Assembly: GCA_934636105.1 (NCBI GenBank)
Contig: CAKTZR010000001.1
Location: forward strand, 62,001-126,000
Length of the DNA stretch: 64,000 nt
Source of the DNA: an uncultured Clostridia bacterium
Lineage (GTDB): Bacteria; Bacillota; Clostridia; Christensenellales; Aristaeellaceae
Reading direction: 5' to 3'
In this document: piece after piece, positions 8,548-15,544 of the stretch
How positions within the stretch are numbered: the stretch's first letter is position 1
How the letters are laid out: each line of letters begins with the position of its first letter
Position numbers and translations under genes: made by a program
Notes under the pieces: generated by a model
Seen by the model: only the letters and a program-made list of their open reading frames with translations
Told to the model about the DNA's origin: nothing
Database searches by the model: none

Positions 8548-9723
8548 ATGATACAAAACAGTAAGATAATTTCTGATCCATTGGAAAGTAATCAGAAATT
8601 TAACCACGATGCCCTGAAAGCAGAAGCGTATTCTCAGCTGGATGTGTTTTTCGATTCCTTTGCAGAGATTGCCGATGTGCAAACAGATCTTATGTTCGGA
8701 GATCCGGCGGCTGTACCTGAACCTATGATTTCTGTTGTGCTGCCCACGTTTCAACGTGGGCAGTTTCTAAGAGAAGCGCTGGAGAGCGTCTGCAATCAGC
8801 AGAAAACAGATTTTGCTTGGGAATGCCTGGTGATGGATAATACCCCGCTGGATAATTTGGGTATGACGACTGCGCTTGAGATAGTACGGCAGTTGGGAGA
8901 TTCTCGTGTGCTCTATTATCATAACCGGGTGAATATCGGTCCCGGCTATAATTGGAACCGGGGCGTGGAATTGGCCAGGGGGAAATGGATATGCTTTCTT
9001 CATGATGACGATGTCCTTTTCCCGGATGCACTGCGGAACATCGAAAGAATCATTCAATGTCAGGCTAAGGGAAGAAAGCCTCTTGGCTGCATTCAAGCAA
9101 GGCGCGTGCTGTTTACTGAGATTTCCGAGCTGCAAAACCTGATTCCCCGCGGGGTTCCGTATTTTGAACCGTTGACGAGAACCCGCGCGTTGATTCGTGG
9201 AGAATCTGGGACAGGCGCTCCCTCTTGCGGTACGGTTTTCTTGAAACAGGCTTATCTGGAGTGCGGCGGTGTCAATTATGATTTTGGACTGACTGCGGAT
9301 GCGGTGTTGGGCTATCAGATAATGAAACACTACCGTGTGATTCGCTCGGATTGTGTTCTGGGCGGTTACCGATGGGCGGAAAATGAGACGTTGAAAAAGA
9401 CGACTTTGCAGAAACTGGTTTACTCGGATTATTTGTTTGCACGTTATCGTTATCGCCAGTCATGGTTTTCAAGGCTCTGGGGCAAGCTCTTTTGGCGTGC
9501 AGAGTATAACGAGAATGTGCGCTACAAGATCAAAGACGGAAAAAAGGGAAATATTGTACTGACGCCAACAGACTTTAATGAAATCGTACCGTATCGCAAA
9601 ACAAATCCCGTTGTGTATCTTCTTTATAAGATTCTTCAAAGGGTTTATTCACTGCTTGCGGTAATGTGCGGTTATCGCAGTGGTGATGGAGGCAGCAGCA
9701 AAACAAATTCAAAAGTTACGTAA
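8548..9723 (+). CDS. GT2 family glycosyltransferase (paralogue of 6298-7464)
   Basis: A GT-A fold enzyme with MISVVLPTFQRGQFLREA and the metal motif HDDD, plus a basic hydrophobic C-terminus. The domain order matches the GT at 6298-7464 throughout. The start is uncertain: ATG at 8500 and 8512 would overlap the upstream gene, ATG at 8548 avoids overlap, and none has a strong ribosome site. Composition changes inside the gene: about the first 150 nt are AT-rich like the upstream segment, the rest is GC-richer. This marks the right edge of the mosaic segment. It probably adds a sugar to the same glycan as its paralogue. Confidence 0.87.
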   Translation: MIQNSKIISDPLESNQKFNHDALKAEAYSQLDVFFDSFAEIADVQTDLMFGDPAAVPEPMISVVLPTFQRGQFLREALESVCNQQKTDFAWECLVMDNTPLDNLGMTTALEIVRQLGDSRVLYYHNRVNIGPGYNWNRGVELARGKWICFLHDDDVLFPDALRNIERIIQCQAKGRKPLGCIQARRVLFTEISELQNLIPRGVPYFEPLTRTRALIRGESGTGAPSCGTVFLKQAYLECGGVNYDFGLTADAVLGYQIMKHYRVIRSDCVLGGYRWAENETLKKTTLQKLVYSDYLFARYRYRQSWFSRLWGKLFWRAEYNENVRYKIKDGKKGNIVLTPTDFNEIVPYRKTNPVVYLLYKILQRVYSLLAVMCGYRSGDGGSSKTNSKVT

Positions 9724-9738
9724 TCCGAGGAGAAAAAC

Positions 9739-10512
9739 ATGGAAACAGAGGTCAAACTGGTTGTGGCCTGCCATAAGCCTTATTGGCATTGCGCAGATCC
9801 AGTCTATTGTTATGTAGAGGCAGGGGCTGCCCTGCATAATATGCTCATGCCGAATATGCTTCATGACAATACAGGAGACCAAATTTCCGAAAAGAACGAA
9901 ACGTTTTGCGAGCTGACGGTTCTGTATTGGGCTTGGAAAAACCTGAAAGAACCCTATCTGGGCTTGTGTCATTACCGTCGTTTTTTCGCGAAGCGGCGGC
10001 CTGGCAGCAGGTGGAAGCGGATTCTCACAGGGGATGAGTTAAAGAAATCCTTGAAAAATACGGATGTGGTTCTTCCGAAAAAGCGTCATTACTGGATTGA
10101 GACAAACTACTCGCAATATATCCACGCCCACCATCGGGAGGATCTGGATACGACCCGCCGTATTCTGGAAAGGGTTTGTCCGGAGTATTTGCCGGCCTAT
10201 GATCGAAGTATGGCGCGAACTTCGGGCCATCGGTTCAATATGCTGCTCATGAAACGAGAACTGCTGAACAGCTACTGCACATGGTTGTTTGACATCCTTT
10301 TCAGGCTGGAAGCAGAGCTGGATATTTCTCAATACAGCCCAAAGGATCGGAGGGTATTCGGCTATGTGTCCGAGCGTCTGCTGGATGTCTGGCTGGAAAC
10401 TAATCGGATTTCCTACCGGGAATTGCCGGTGGTCAATCTGGAGCGGCAGAATTGGCTGAAAAAAGGCGGGATGTTTTTGTTTCGAAAACTACGTGGGAGC
10501 GGAACGCGATAA
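9739..10512 (+). CDS. DUF4422 family putative glycosyltransferase
   Basis: The 257-residue protein shows the DUF4422 hallmarks: an N-terminal KLVVACHKPYW strand, then LTVLYWAWKNLKEPYLGLCHYRRFF near residues 55-80. DUF4422 proteins are found almost only in capsule and exopolysaccharide clusters and are regarded as glycosyltransferases, although few have been characterised. An AGGAG ribosome site precedes the ATG. It is the last gene of the left-end glycan cluster and is followed by an intrinsic terminator. Confidence 0.88.
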   Translation: METEVKLVVACHKPYWHCADPVYCYVEAGAALHNMLMPNMLHDNTGDQISEKNETFCELTVLYWAWKNLKEPYLGLCHYRRFFAKRRPGSRWKRILTGDELKKSLKNTDVVLPKKRHYWIETNYSQYIHAHHREDLDTTRRILERVCPEYLPAYDRSMARTSGHRFNMLLMKRELLNSYCTWLFDILFRLEAELDISQYSPKDRRVFGYVSERLLDVWLETNRISYRELPVVNLERQNWLKKGGMFLFRKLRGSGTR

Positions 10513-10564
10513 AAGAAAATCGGGGGAATTTGGGGTTGGCTGAGGCTTGATTCACCACGGCTTC

Positions 10565-10580
10565 TTCAAGTCCTGTTTCC
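10565..10580 (+). repeat. Inverted 16-bp copy of the tRNA-Leu T-arm/acceptor sequence
   Basis: TTCAAGTCCTGTTTCC at this site is the exact reverse complement of 10633-10648, which lies in the 3' part of the minus-strand tRNA-Leu gene. The repeat sits between the last glycan gene and the terminator. It looks like a fragment of a tRNA 3' end left by integration or rearrangement. It could also form a long stem around the terminator in plus-strand transcripts. Confidence 0.8.
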
Positions 10581-10590
10581 TGATTTGTAT

Positions 10591-10624
10591 AAAAAAAGCT
10601 CAACATTTCTGTTGAGCCTTTTTC
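10591..10624. terminator. Bidirectional intrinsic terminator
   Basis: GCTCAAC (10598-10604) pairs with GTTGAGC (10611-10617) around a 6-nt loop. A seven-A run on the left and a T-rich run on the right make it functional in both directions. It would end the glycan operon on the plus strand and tRNA-Leu on the minus strand. Confidence 0.85.
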
Positions 10625-10625
10625 T

Positions 10626-10712
10626 TGGTGCGGGAAACAGGACTTGAACCTGCATGAAATTGCTTTCACTAGAACCTGAATCTAGCGCGTCTGCCAATTC
10701 CGCCATTCCCGC
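10626..10712 (-). tRNA. tRNA-Leu (anticodon CAG)
   Basis: Read on the minus strand, the acceptor GCGGGAA pairs with TTCCCGC, followed by discriminator A and an encoded CCA. The anticodon stem CTAGA/TCTAG encloses the loop TTCAGGT, giving anticodon CAG. The T-arm is GGTTCAAGTCC, and a variable arm of class II size is present, as expected for leucine. It is preceded by a consensus promoter and followed by an intrinsic terminator, so it is a single-gene unit. It sits exactly at the edge of the compositionally distinct glycan cluster. Confidence 0.97.
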
Positions 10713-10738
10713 AAGCCGTTTGTCTTGCGACAAAACAT

Positions 10739-10767
10739 ATTATACGATAGCTCGCGAAAAATGTCAA
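10739..10767 (-). promoter_or_regulatory. Consensus sigma-A promoter of tRNA-Leu
   Basis: On the minus strand, TTGACA (10767-10762) and TATAAT (10744-10739) are separated by 17 nt: a perfect match to the vegetative consensus. It lies about 27 bp upstream of the mature tRNA 5' end. Confidence 0.92.
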
Positions 10768-10825
10768 CCCTTTTTTACAGAAAAAGGGCAGGTTGGACGG
10801 AAAACGACAATTTGCATACAAAAAC

Positions 10826-10854
10826 TTGCAAAATCAGCCGTTTTTTGATACAAT
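10826..10854 (+). promoter_or_regulatory. Sigma-A promoter of the ECF-coaX-hom unit
   Basis: TTGCAA (10826-10831) and TACAAT (10849-10854) are separated by 17 nt. Transcription from here would give a leader of about 110 nt before the ATG at 10974. It contains a short CGCCGC/GCGGC hairpin and no riboswitch that I recognise. Confidence 0.75.
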
Positions 10855-10973
10855 GAACGCGATTCTGGCTGCCGCTGTATGCAGGGCAGACCGAGAAGGT
10901 TGTTTTCTTTTCGACGCCGCTTTGCGGCAAAGACTTGTCGGGTATCCTGTGCGAACCCGAACGGAGGATTAAA

Positions 10974-11606
10974 ATGAATACTCAGCCTAAACAGAAGATC
11001 AGCGTGCTGACGCTGACGCAGCTCGCGATTCTTGTCGCGATTGAAGTGGTGATGAAGCTCATCGGCTTGGGCAGCGTGCCTGTCGGGCCGCTGTATATGT
11101 CGTTTTTGACCGTGCCGATTGCCATTGGCGCAATCGTTATCGGGCCGATGGCCAGCATGCTGCTCGGCGGCGTTTTCGGCTTTGTGAGCTTTATGGACGC
11201 GATCAAGGGCGCATCCATTATGACTTCGACGCTGCTGGGCGTGTCTGCGATTCACACGTTTATTTTGTGCTTCGGCATGCGGGTGCTGATGGGCCTGTGC
11301 GTGGGTCTGGTCTACCGCGGCATGAGCAAGGCCTGCAAATCCGCCACGGCGAATTGCTTTGTGGCGTCTCTGTCCGCGCCGCTGCTCAACACGCTCTTCT
11401 TCATGGGCTATATCGTGCTTGCGTTTTATCATACGGATTACGTCCAGAGCCTTGTTTTGGCGAAGGGCGCGAGCAATCCGCTGATGTTCGTTGTTCTGCT
11501 GACAGGCGTGCAGGGGCTGGTGGAGGCGATTGTGTGCTCCGTTGCGGGCACGGCGATCGGCAGCGCGCTGCTCAAGGCCGTGGGCAGGATGAACGGACAT
11601 CGCTAA
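10974..11606 (+). CDS. ECF transporter S component, probably for pantothenate
   Basis: A 210-residue integral membrane protein with about six hydrophobic segments and the small-residue-rich pattern of ECF S components. It binds a vitamin and docks onto a shared EcfAAT energy module, which is not in this window. Type III pantothenate kinase follows 24 nt downstream, so pantothenate is the best guess for the substrate; this rests on context, not on a specificity motif. The ATG at 10974 follows a GGAGGA site with good spacing; an in-frame start at 10935 has no site. Confidence 0.8.
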   Translation: MNTQPKQKISVLTLTQLAILVAIEVVMKLIGLGSVPVGPLYMSFLTVPIAIGAIVIGPMASMLLGGVFGFVSFMDAIKGASIMTSTLLGVSAIHTFILCFGMRVLMGLCVGLVYRGMSKACKSATANCFVASLSAPLLNTLFFMGYIVLAFYHTDYVQSLVLAKGASNPLMFVVLLTGVQGLVEAIVCSVAGTAIGSALLKAVGRMNGHR

Positions 11607-11630
11607 AAAACCGTTAGGGGATAGAAGATT

Positions 11631-12398
11631 ATGATCGTTGCAATGGATATTGGCAACACCAATATCAAAGCCGCCGTTTTTGAAGGCAGCCGTCTGGTTA
11701 AGCGCTGGCGCTGCGCGACCGACCCGGTGATGACTTCCGATCAGTATGGGATCATCATGGCGGATTTGTTCCGTTATCACAACTTGAACATGCAGGCGGT
11801 GGAAGGCATCATGATTTCCTCCGTCGTGCCGACCATCAACTATACCATCGAGCACATGTGCCGGGATTACTTCCATCTGGAGCCGCGTCTGCTCGTGCCC
11901 GGCATGAAGACGGGGCTGAACATTCGCTATGAAAATCCGCGCGAGCTGGGCAGCGACCGTATTGCCAACGCGGTGGCGGTTTCGACGCTGTACGGCGGGC
12001 CGGCGATCTTCATCGATTTCGGCACGGCGACGACATACGGCGTGATTTCTGCCAAATCGGAGTTTCTCGGCGGCGCGATCGGCCCCGGCCTGCGCATGAT
12101 GAACCGCGCGCTTTCCACAGGCACGGCGAAGCTGCCCTCCATTGAGTTGGTGCTTCCGCCGCAGGTTATTGGCAAAACGACGGTATCCAACATTCAGGCG
12201 GGCATTTTGTACGGCTATATCGGCTCGGTGGAGAAGATCGTCGGGCAGATGAAGCGCGAGCTGGACGGGGAGAATATCCGCGTGATTGCTACCGGCGGCA
12301 TGGCGCATCTGGTTAAAAGCAATTCCGACGTGATTGATGAAATCAATCCGGATTTGACGCTCACCGGCCTGCGCCTGATTTACGAGCGCAATCTGTAA
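11631..12398 (+). CDS. coaX: Type III pantothenate kinase
   Basis: The 255-residue protein has the three hallmark motifs of CoaX: DIGNTNIK at residues 5-12 (phosphate-binding), GSDRIANAVA near residue 105, and IDFGTATTYGVIS near residue 127. It catalyses the first step of CoA synthesis, phosphorylation of pantothenate, in the cytoplasm. Length is normal for the family. It lies between the ECF S component and hom in one transcription unit and fits with panE 6 kb downstream in a shared pantothenate theme. Confidence 0.96.
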   Translation: MIVAMDIGNTNIKAAVFEGSRLVKRWRCATDPVMTSDQYGIIMADLFRYHNLNMQAVEGIMISSVVPTINYTIEHMCRDYFHLEPRLLVPGMKTGLNIRYENPRELGSDRIANAVAVSTLYGGPAIFIDFGTATTYGVISAKSEFLGGAIGPGLRMMNRALSTGTAKLPSIELVLPPQVIGKTTVSNIQAGILYGYIGSVEKIVGQMKRELDGENIRVIATGGMAHLVKSNSDVIDEINPDLTLTGLRLIYERNL

Positions 12399-12432
12399 CA
12401 TTCATCGATATTTGGAAAGGATGCACGGAAGC

Positions 12433-13698
12433 ATGGAAAAGATCGTCGTGGGATTTCTCGGCTGCGGCAACATTGGCTGCGGCGTGTATAAACTGCTGGA
12501 AACCTATGGAGCGCAGATCGAGAAAAACGAGGGCGTCAGCTTTGACGTGCGAAAGATTCTCGTGCGTTCGCTGAATAAAACGCGTGCGTGGGAAATCCCT
12601 TCGGCGCTGCTGACGGATCGCCCGGAGGATGTGCTGGATCATCCGGAAATCGACATCGTGATGGAATTCATGGGCGGCGAGCAGCCTGCGGCTTCCTATA
12701 TGATGCGCACGCTGGCGAACGGCAAATGCGTGATTACGGCCAACAAAATGGCGTTGGCGACGCATTGGACGGAGATTGTCCGCACCGCGAAGGAACATGC
12801 CGCCGGATTGTATTATGAGGCGAGCGTCTGTGGCGCGGTGCCGATTATCCGCGCGATGAATGATTCGCTTCAGGCAAACCGAATCAGCTCGGTGATGGGT
12901 ATTATCAACGGCACGACGAATTACATCTTAACGCGCATGGCGCGCGAGGGCGCGGCTTATGCCGACGTACTGGCCGATGCGCAGCGGCTGGGCCTGGCTG
13001 AGCCGGATCCGACGGCGGATGTGGAGGGATACGACGCGGCATATAAGCTGAGCATCCTGTCCACGCTGGCGTTCCATCGCCATGTGCCGGTAGAATGTGT
13101 CTATCGCGAGGGCATCACGGGCGTTACGCCGCTGGATGTGCAGTGCGGCAGGGAGTTCGGCCTGACGCTCAAGCTGCTGGCGATTGCCAAGGAGGAAAGC
13201 GGCGAGATTCAGGCGCGCGTGCATCCGACGTTTGTGCCCGATACGCACCCGCTGGCCAGCGTGAACGACGCATTCAACGCGGTCTTTGTCCATGGCCATG
13301 CCTGCGGTGAGATGATGTTCTATGGACGCGGCGCGGGCGATCTGCCTACGGCCAGCGCGCTTGTTTCCGATTTGATTCATGCGGCGAAGACGAAGCGGCA
13401 CGAGCAGCCCGCCGTCAGTGACGAGCCTTGCAGCATGGCGGCGGATTGGAGCTGTGTGCATTTCGTCCGTTTGCGCGCCAAGGATGAACCGGGCGTGCTG
13501 TCCCTGATTACCGGCCGATTTGCCGACGAGGGCGTGAGCATTTCGTCGATGGTGCAAAAGGGCGAACGGGATGCAGACGGATTTGTTCAACTGATTTTCC
13601 TGACGCATCGAGCGAGCGAACACGCCGTTCACCGTGCGCTGGCCCGGATGGATGCGGGCAAAGTGAGCGCCGAAAGCATCATCCGCGTGGAAGAATAA
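12433..13698 (+). CDS. hom: Homoserine dehydrogenase
   Basis: A 421-residue enzyme reducing aspartate semialdehyde to homoserine for threonine and methionine synthesis. The N-terminal Rossmann motif is GFLGCGNIGCGV, the central catalytic domain contains GIINGTTNYILTRM, and a C-terminal ACT domain (residues about 345-420, DEPGVLSLITGRFADEGVSI) suggests feedback control by an amino acid, typically threonine. ATG at 12433 is chosen because the family begins MEKIVVGFLG; ATG at 12421 directly abuts the GGAAAGG site. It is the last gene before a strong terminator. Confidence 0.95.
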   Translation: MEKIVVGFLGCGNIGCGVYKLLETYGAQIEKNEGVSFDVRKILVRSLNKTRAWEIPSALLTDRPEDVLDHPEIDIVMEFMGGEQPAASYMMRTLANGKCVITANKMALATHWTEIVRTAKEHAAGLYYEASVCGAVPIIRAMNDSLQANRISSVMGIINGTTNYILTRMAREGAAYADVLADAQRLGLAEPDPTADVEGYDAAYKLSILSTLAFHRHVPVECVYREGITGVTPLDVQCGREFGLTLKLLAIAKEESGEIQARVHPTFVPDTHPLASVNDAFNAVFVHGHACGEMMFYGRGAGDLPTASALVSDLIHAAKTKRHEQPAVSDEPCSMAADWSCVHFVRLRAKDEPGVLSLITGRFADEGVSISSMVQKGERDADGFVQLIFLTHRASEHAVHRALARMDAGKVSAESIIRVEE

Positions 13699-13723
13699 GA
13701 ATCGAACATAGAAAAATACCGAT

Positions 13724-13753
13724 AACACTATGCTACTGCATAGTGTTTTTTCT
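13724..13753 (+). terminator. Intrinsic terminator after hom
   Basis: A perfect 10-bp stem, AACACTATGC (13724-13733) with GCATAGTGTT (13738-13747), has a 4-nt loop and is followed by a T run. Confidence 0.93.
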
Positions 13754-13856
13754 ATGGAAAAGTGTGATGATTTTGAAGAAGTCTGTGAAAATGTCAATAT
13801 GTGCAAGATGCACAAGAACGATTCGGAATGCGATTAATAAGGAAAAACGAATGATA

Positions 13857-13893
13857 TTCCTGCACGCGCGAAAGAGAAAATAAATTGCAGGAA
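13857..13893. repeat. Dyad TTCCTGCA / TGCAGGAA
   Basis: TTCCTGCA (13857-13864) is the reverse complement of TGCAGGAA (13886-13893), separated by 21 nt. It shares its core with the dyad at 14033-14060. It could be a regulator-binding site or a hairpin. Confidence 0.6.
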
Positions 13894-14032
13894 ACCGTCT
13901 AAAGCCGTTCAGAAAAGTTGTCGAATCCATTCAGATTTGCAAAGAAATGAATGAAAATGACGAATGGACAGGAAAATGAATCGCACAAATAAATGGCGGG
14001 TCAAATTGTCAATGTGGCGGGAATGACTAAAA

Positions 14033-14060
14033 CCTGCAAAAAAGAGGGTTGATTTGCAGG
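14033..14060. repeat. Dyad CCTGCAAA / TTTGCAGG
   Basis: CCTGCAAA (14033-14040) and TTTGCAGG (14053-14060) form an 8-bp inverted repeat with a 12-nt spacer, 46 bp upstream of the -35 element at 14106. The position suits an activator or repressor site. Confidence 0.6.
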
Positions 14061-14105
14061 AGGAAAACCGCACTGTAACTGACTATTTTTTGTGAAGTTA
14101 TTCGA

Positions 14106-14134
14106 TTGCAAAATGTTCGGTTACATCGTATAAT
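14106..14134 (+). promoter_or_regulatory. Sigma-A promoter of the ABC ATPase gene
   Basis: TTGCAA (14106-14111) and TATAAT (14129-14134) are separated by 17 nt. The leader of about 95 nt contains an AGCCGA/TCGGCT stem near 14150-14175. Confidence 0.85.
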
Positions 14135-14234
14135 AAGCCCAGTTGTTGAAGCCGATGAACGAAAGATTCGGCTCAAGCTGGTTGCTGTTGTTGCTGTTAT
14201 TTCACGCATGGACTAAACAAGGGGGACTTTCATT

Positions 14235-15356
14235 ATGGCAAGCTTGAAGCTTAACCACATCTACAAAATTTATTCCGGCAATGTGACCGCTGTTTCCGAT
14301 TTCTGCCTGGATATCGAGGATAAGGAATTCATCGTTCTGGTCGGCCCGTCCGGCTGCGGCAAGTCCACGACGCTTCGTATGGTCGCTGGTCTTGAAGAAA
14401 TCTCCGAAGGCGAGCTGTACATCGGCGACCGTCTGGTGAACGACGTGGCCCCGAAGGACCGCGACATCGCGATGGTGTTCCAGAACTACGCGCTGTATCC
14501 GCACATGACCGTGTATGATAACATGGCGTTCGGCCTGAAGCTGCGCAAGAAGCCGAAGGACGAGATCGACAAGCTCGTTCGCGAGGCGGCGAAGATTCTG
14601 TCCATCGAGCAGCTGCTCAACCGTAAGCCGAAGGCGCTCTCCGGCGGCCAGCGTCAGCGCGTTGCGCTGGGTCGTGCCATCGTTCGTGACCCGAAGGTCT
14701 TCCTGATGGACGAACCGCTCTCCAACCTCGACGCGAAGCTCCGCGTGCAGATGCGTACCGAGATCACCAAGCTGCATCAGCGTCTCCAGACGACCTTCAT
14801 CTACGTTACCCATGACCAGACCGAGGCCATGACCATGGGCACGCGCATCGTCGTCATGAAGGACGGCTTCATCCAGCAGGTTGATACCCCGCAGAACCTG
14901 TACGATTATCCGGCTAACCTGTTCGTCGGTTCCTTCATCGGCAGCCCGCAGATGAACTTCTTCGACGCGAAGCTGGTCAAGCGTGACGACGGTGTGTGGG
15001 CCGAGTTCGGCAAGAACGCCATCAAGGTGCCGGATTCCAAGATCCGCAAGCTGGTGGATGAGTCCTACATCGGCAAGGAAGTTGTCATGGGCATCCGTCC
15101 GGAGAACATCCACGATGAGGAGCGCTTCCTGTCCGTGGCTGACAACAACCTCGTTGAAGCGAAGGTCGAAGTCGTCGAGCTGATGGGTTCTGAAACCTAC
15201 CTCTACCTCAAGGTGGACGGCAAGGACAGCAACGTCGTCGCCCGCGTCGATCCGCGCAGCACGTCCCGCACCGGCGATACTGTCAAGGTCGCTTTCGAGA
15301 CGAACCGCCTGCACTTCTTCGACAAGGATACCGAGCTGAGCATCCTGAACCGCTAA
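14235..15356 (+). CDS. ugpC: UgpC/MsmK-type sugar ABC transporter ATP-binding protein
   Basis: The 373-residue protein has Walker A GPSGCGKST (about residues 37-45), signature LSGGQRQRVALGRA (about 136), Walker B VFLMDEPLSNLD, the H-loop in YVTHDQTEA, and a C-terminal TOBE/OB regulatory region. This is the subfamily that powers carbohydrate importers with separate permeases. No permease or binding protein lies nearby and the gene has its own promoter and terminator, so it is probably a shared ATPase for several importers, as MsmK is in streptococci. Codon use (for example CTG, CGT, GAC, AAG) is more biased than in its neighbours, suggesting high expression. Confidence 0.95.
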   Translation: MASLKLNHIYKIYSGNVTAVSDFCLDIEDKEFIVLVGPSGCGKSTTLRMVAGLEEISEGELYIGDRLVNDVAPKDRDIAMVFQNYALYPHMTVYDNMAFGLKLRKKPKDEIDKLVREAAKILSIEQLLNRKPKALSGGQRQRVALGRAIVRDPKVFLMDEPLSNLDAKLRVQMRTEITKLHQRLQTTFIYVTHDQTEAMTMGTRIVVMKDGFIQQVDTPQNLYDYPANLFVGSFIGSPQMNFFDAKLVKRDDGVWAEFGKNAIKVPDSKIRKLVDESYIGKEVVMGIRPENIHDEERFLSVADNNLVEAKVEVVELMGSETYLYLKVDGKDSNVVARVDPRSTSRTGDTVKVAFETNRLHFFDKDTELSILNR

Positions 15357-15369
15357 TTTGCTATTATAC

Positions 15370-15402
15370 AACGCCTGCATCGTTTCGATGTGGGCGTTTT
15401 TT
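15370..15402 (+). terminator. Intrinsic terminator after ugpC
   Basis: AACGCC with TGCATCG (15370-15382) pairs with CGATGTGGGCGTT (15386-15398) around a 3-nt loop, followed by a T run. Confidence 0.88.
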
Positions 15403-15544
15403 GTAAACTTTCCACAAAAATACGGCATATTTTACCAAATTAGAGGAGATAATTTTGAAAAGATATAGATTTTTGCCCGATTATACGCTATAATGAACCA
15501 TATTGTTTTACTTTTTTTTGCGCTGATGAGAGGAGATAGAATAA

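Larger units (their letters stand above)
13754..14105. other. AT-rich intergenic region with CCTGCA dyads
   Basis: I see no credible gene in this stretch between hom and the ABC ATPase; the short minus-strand frames lack ribosome sites and family features. It contains two dyads with the same CCTGCA core, listed separately, and short repeats such as GGCGGGTCAAATTGTCAAT followed by GTGGCGGG. It is much more AT-rich than its neighbours. A regulatory role for the downstream promoter is possible. Confidence 0.6.

Noticed and set aside
10764..12401. A 545-codon frame on the minus strand
   Set aside because: It is the antisense of the ECF S and coaX genes in GC-rich DNA and is rich in His, Arg and Ala with no known domain.
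13733..14209. Short minus-strand frames between hom and ugpC
   Set aside because: Low-complexity or antisense to promoter and terminator elements, with no ribosome sites.
15461..15500. Promoter of the PucR-type gene around GCTATAAT
   Set aside because: A good -10 is present, but the only TTG-type -35 is about 10 nt away, too close. It may still be active but is not reported.
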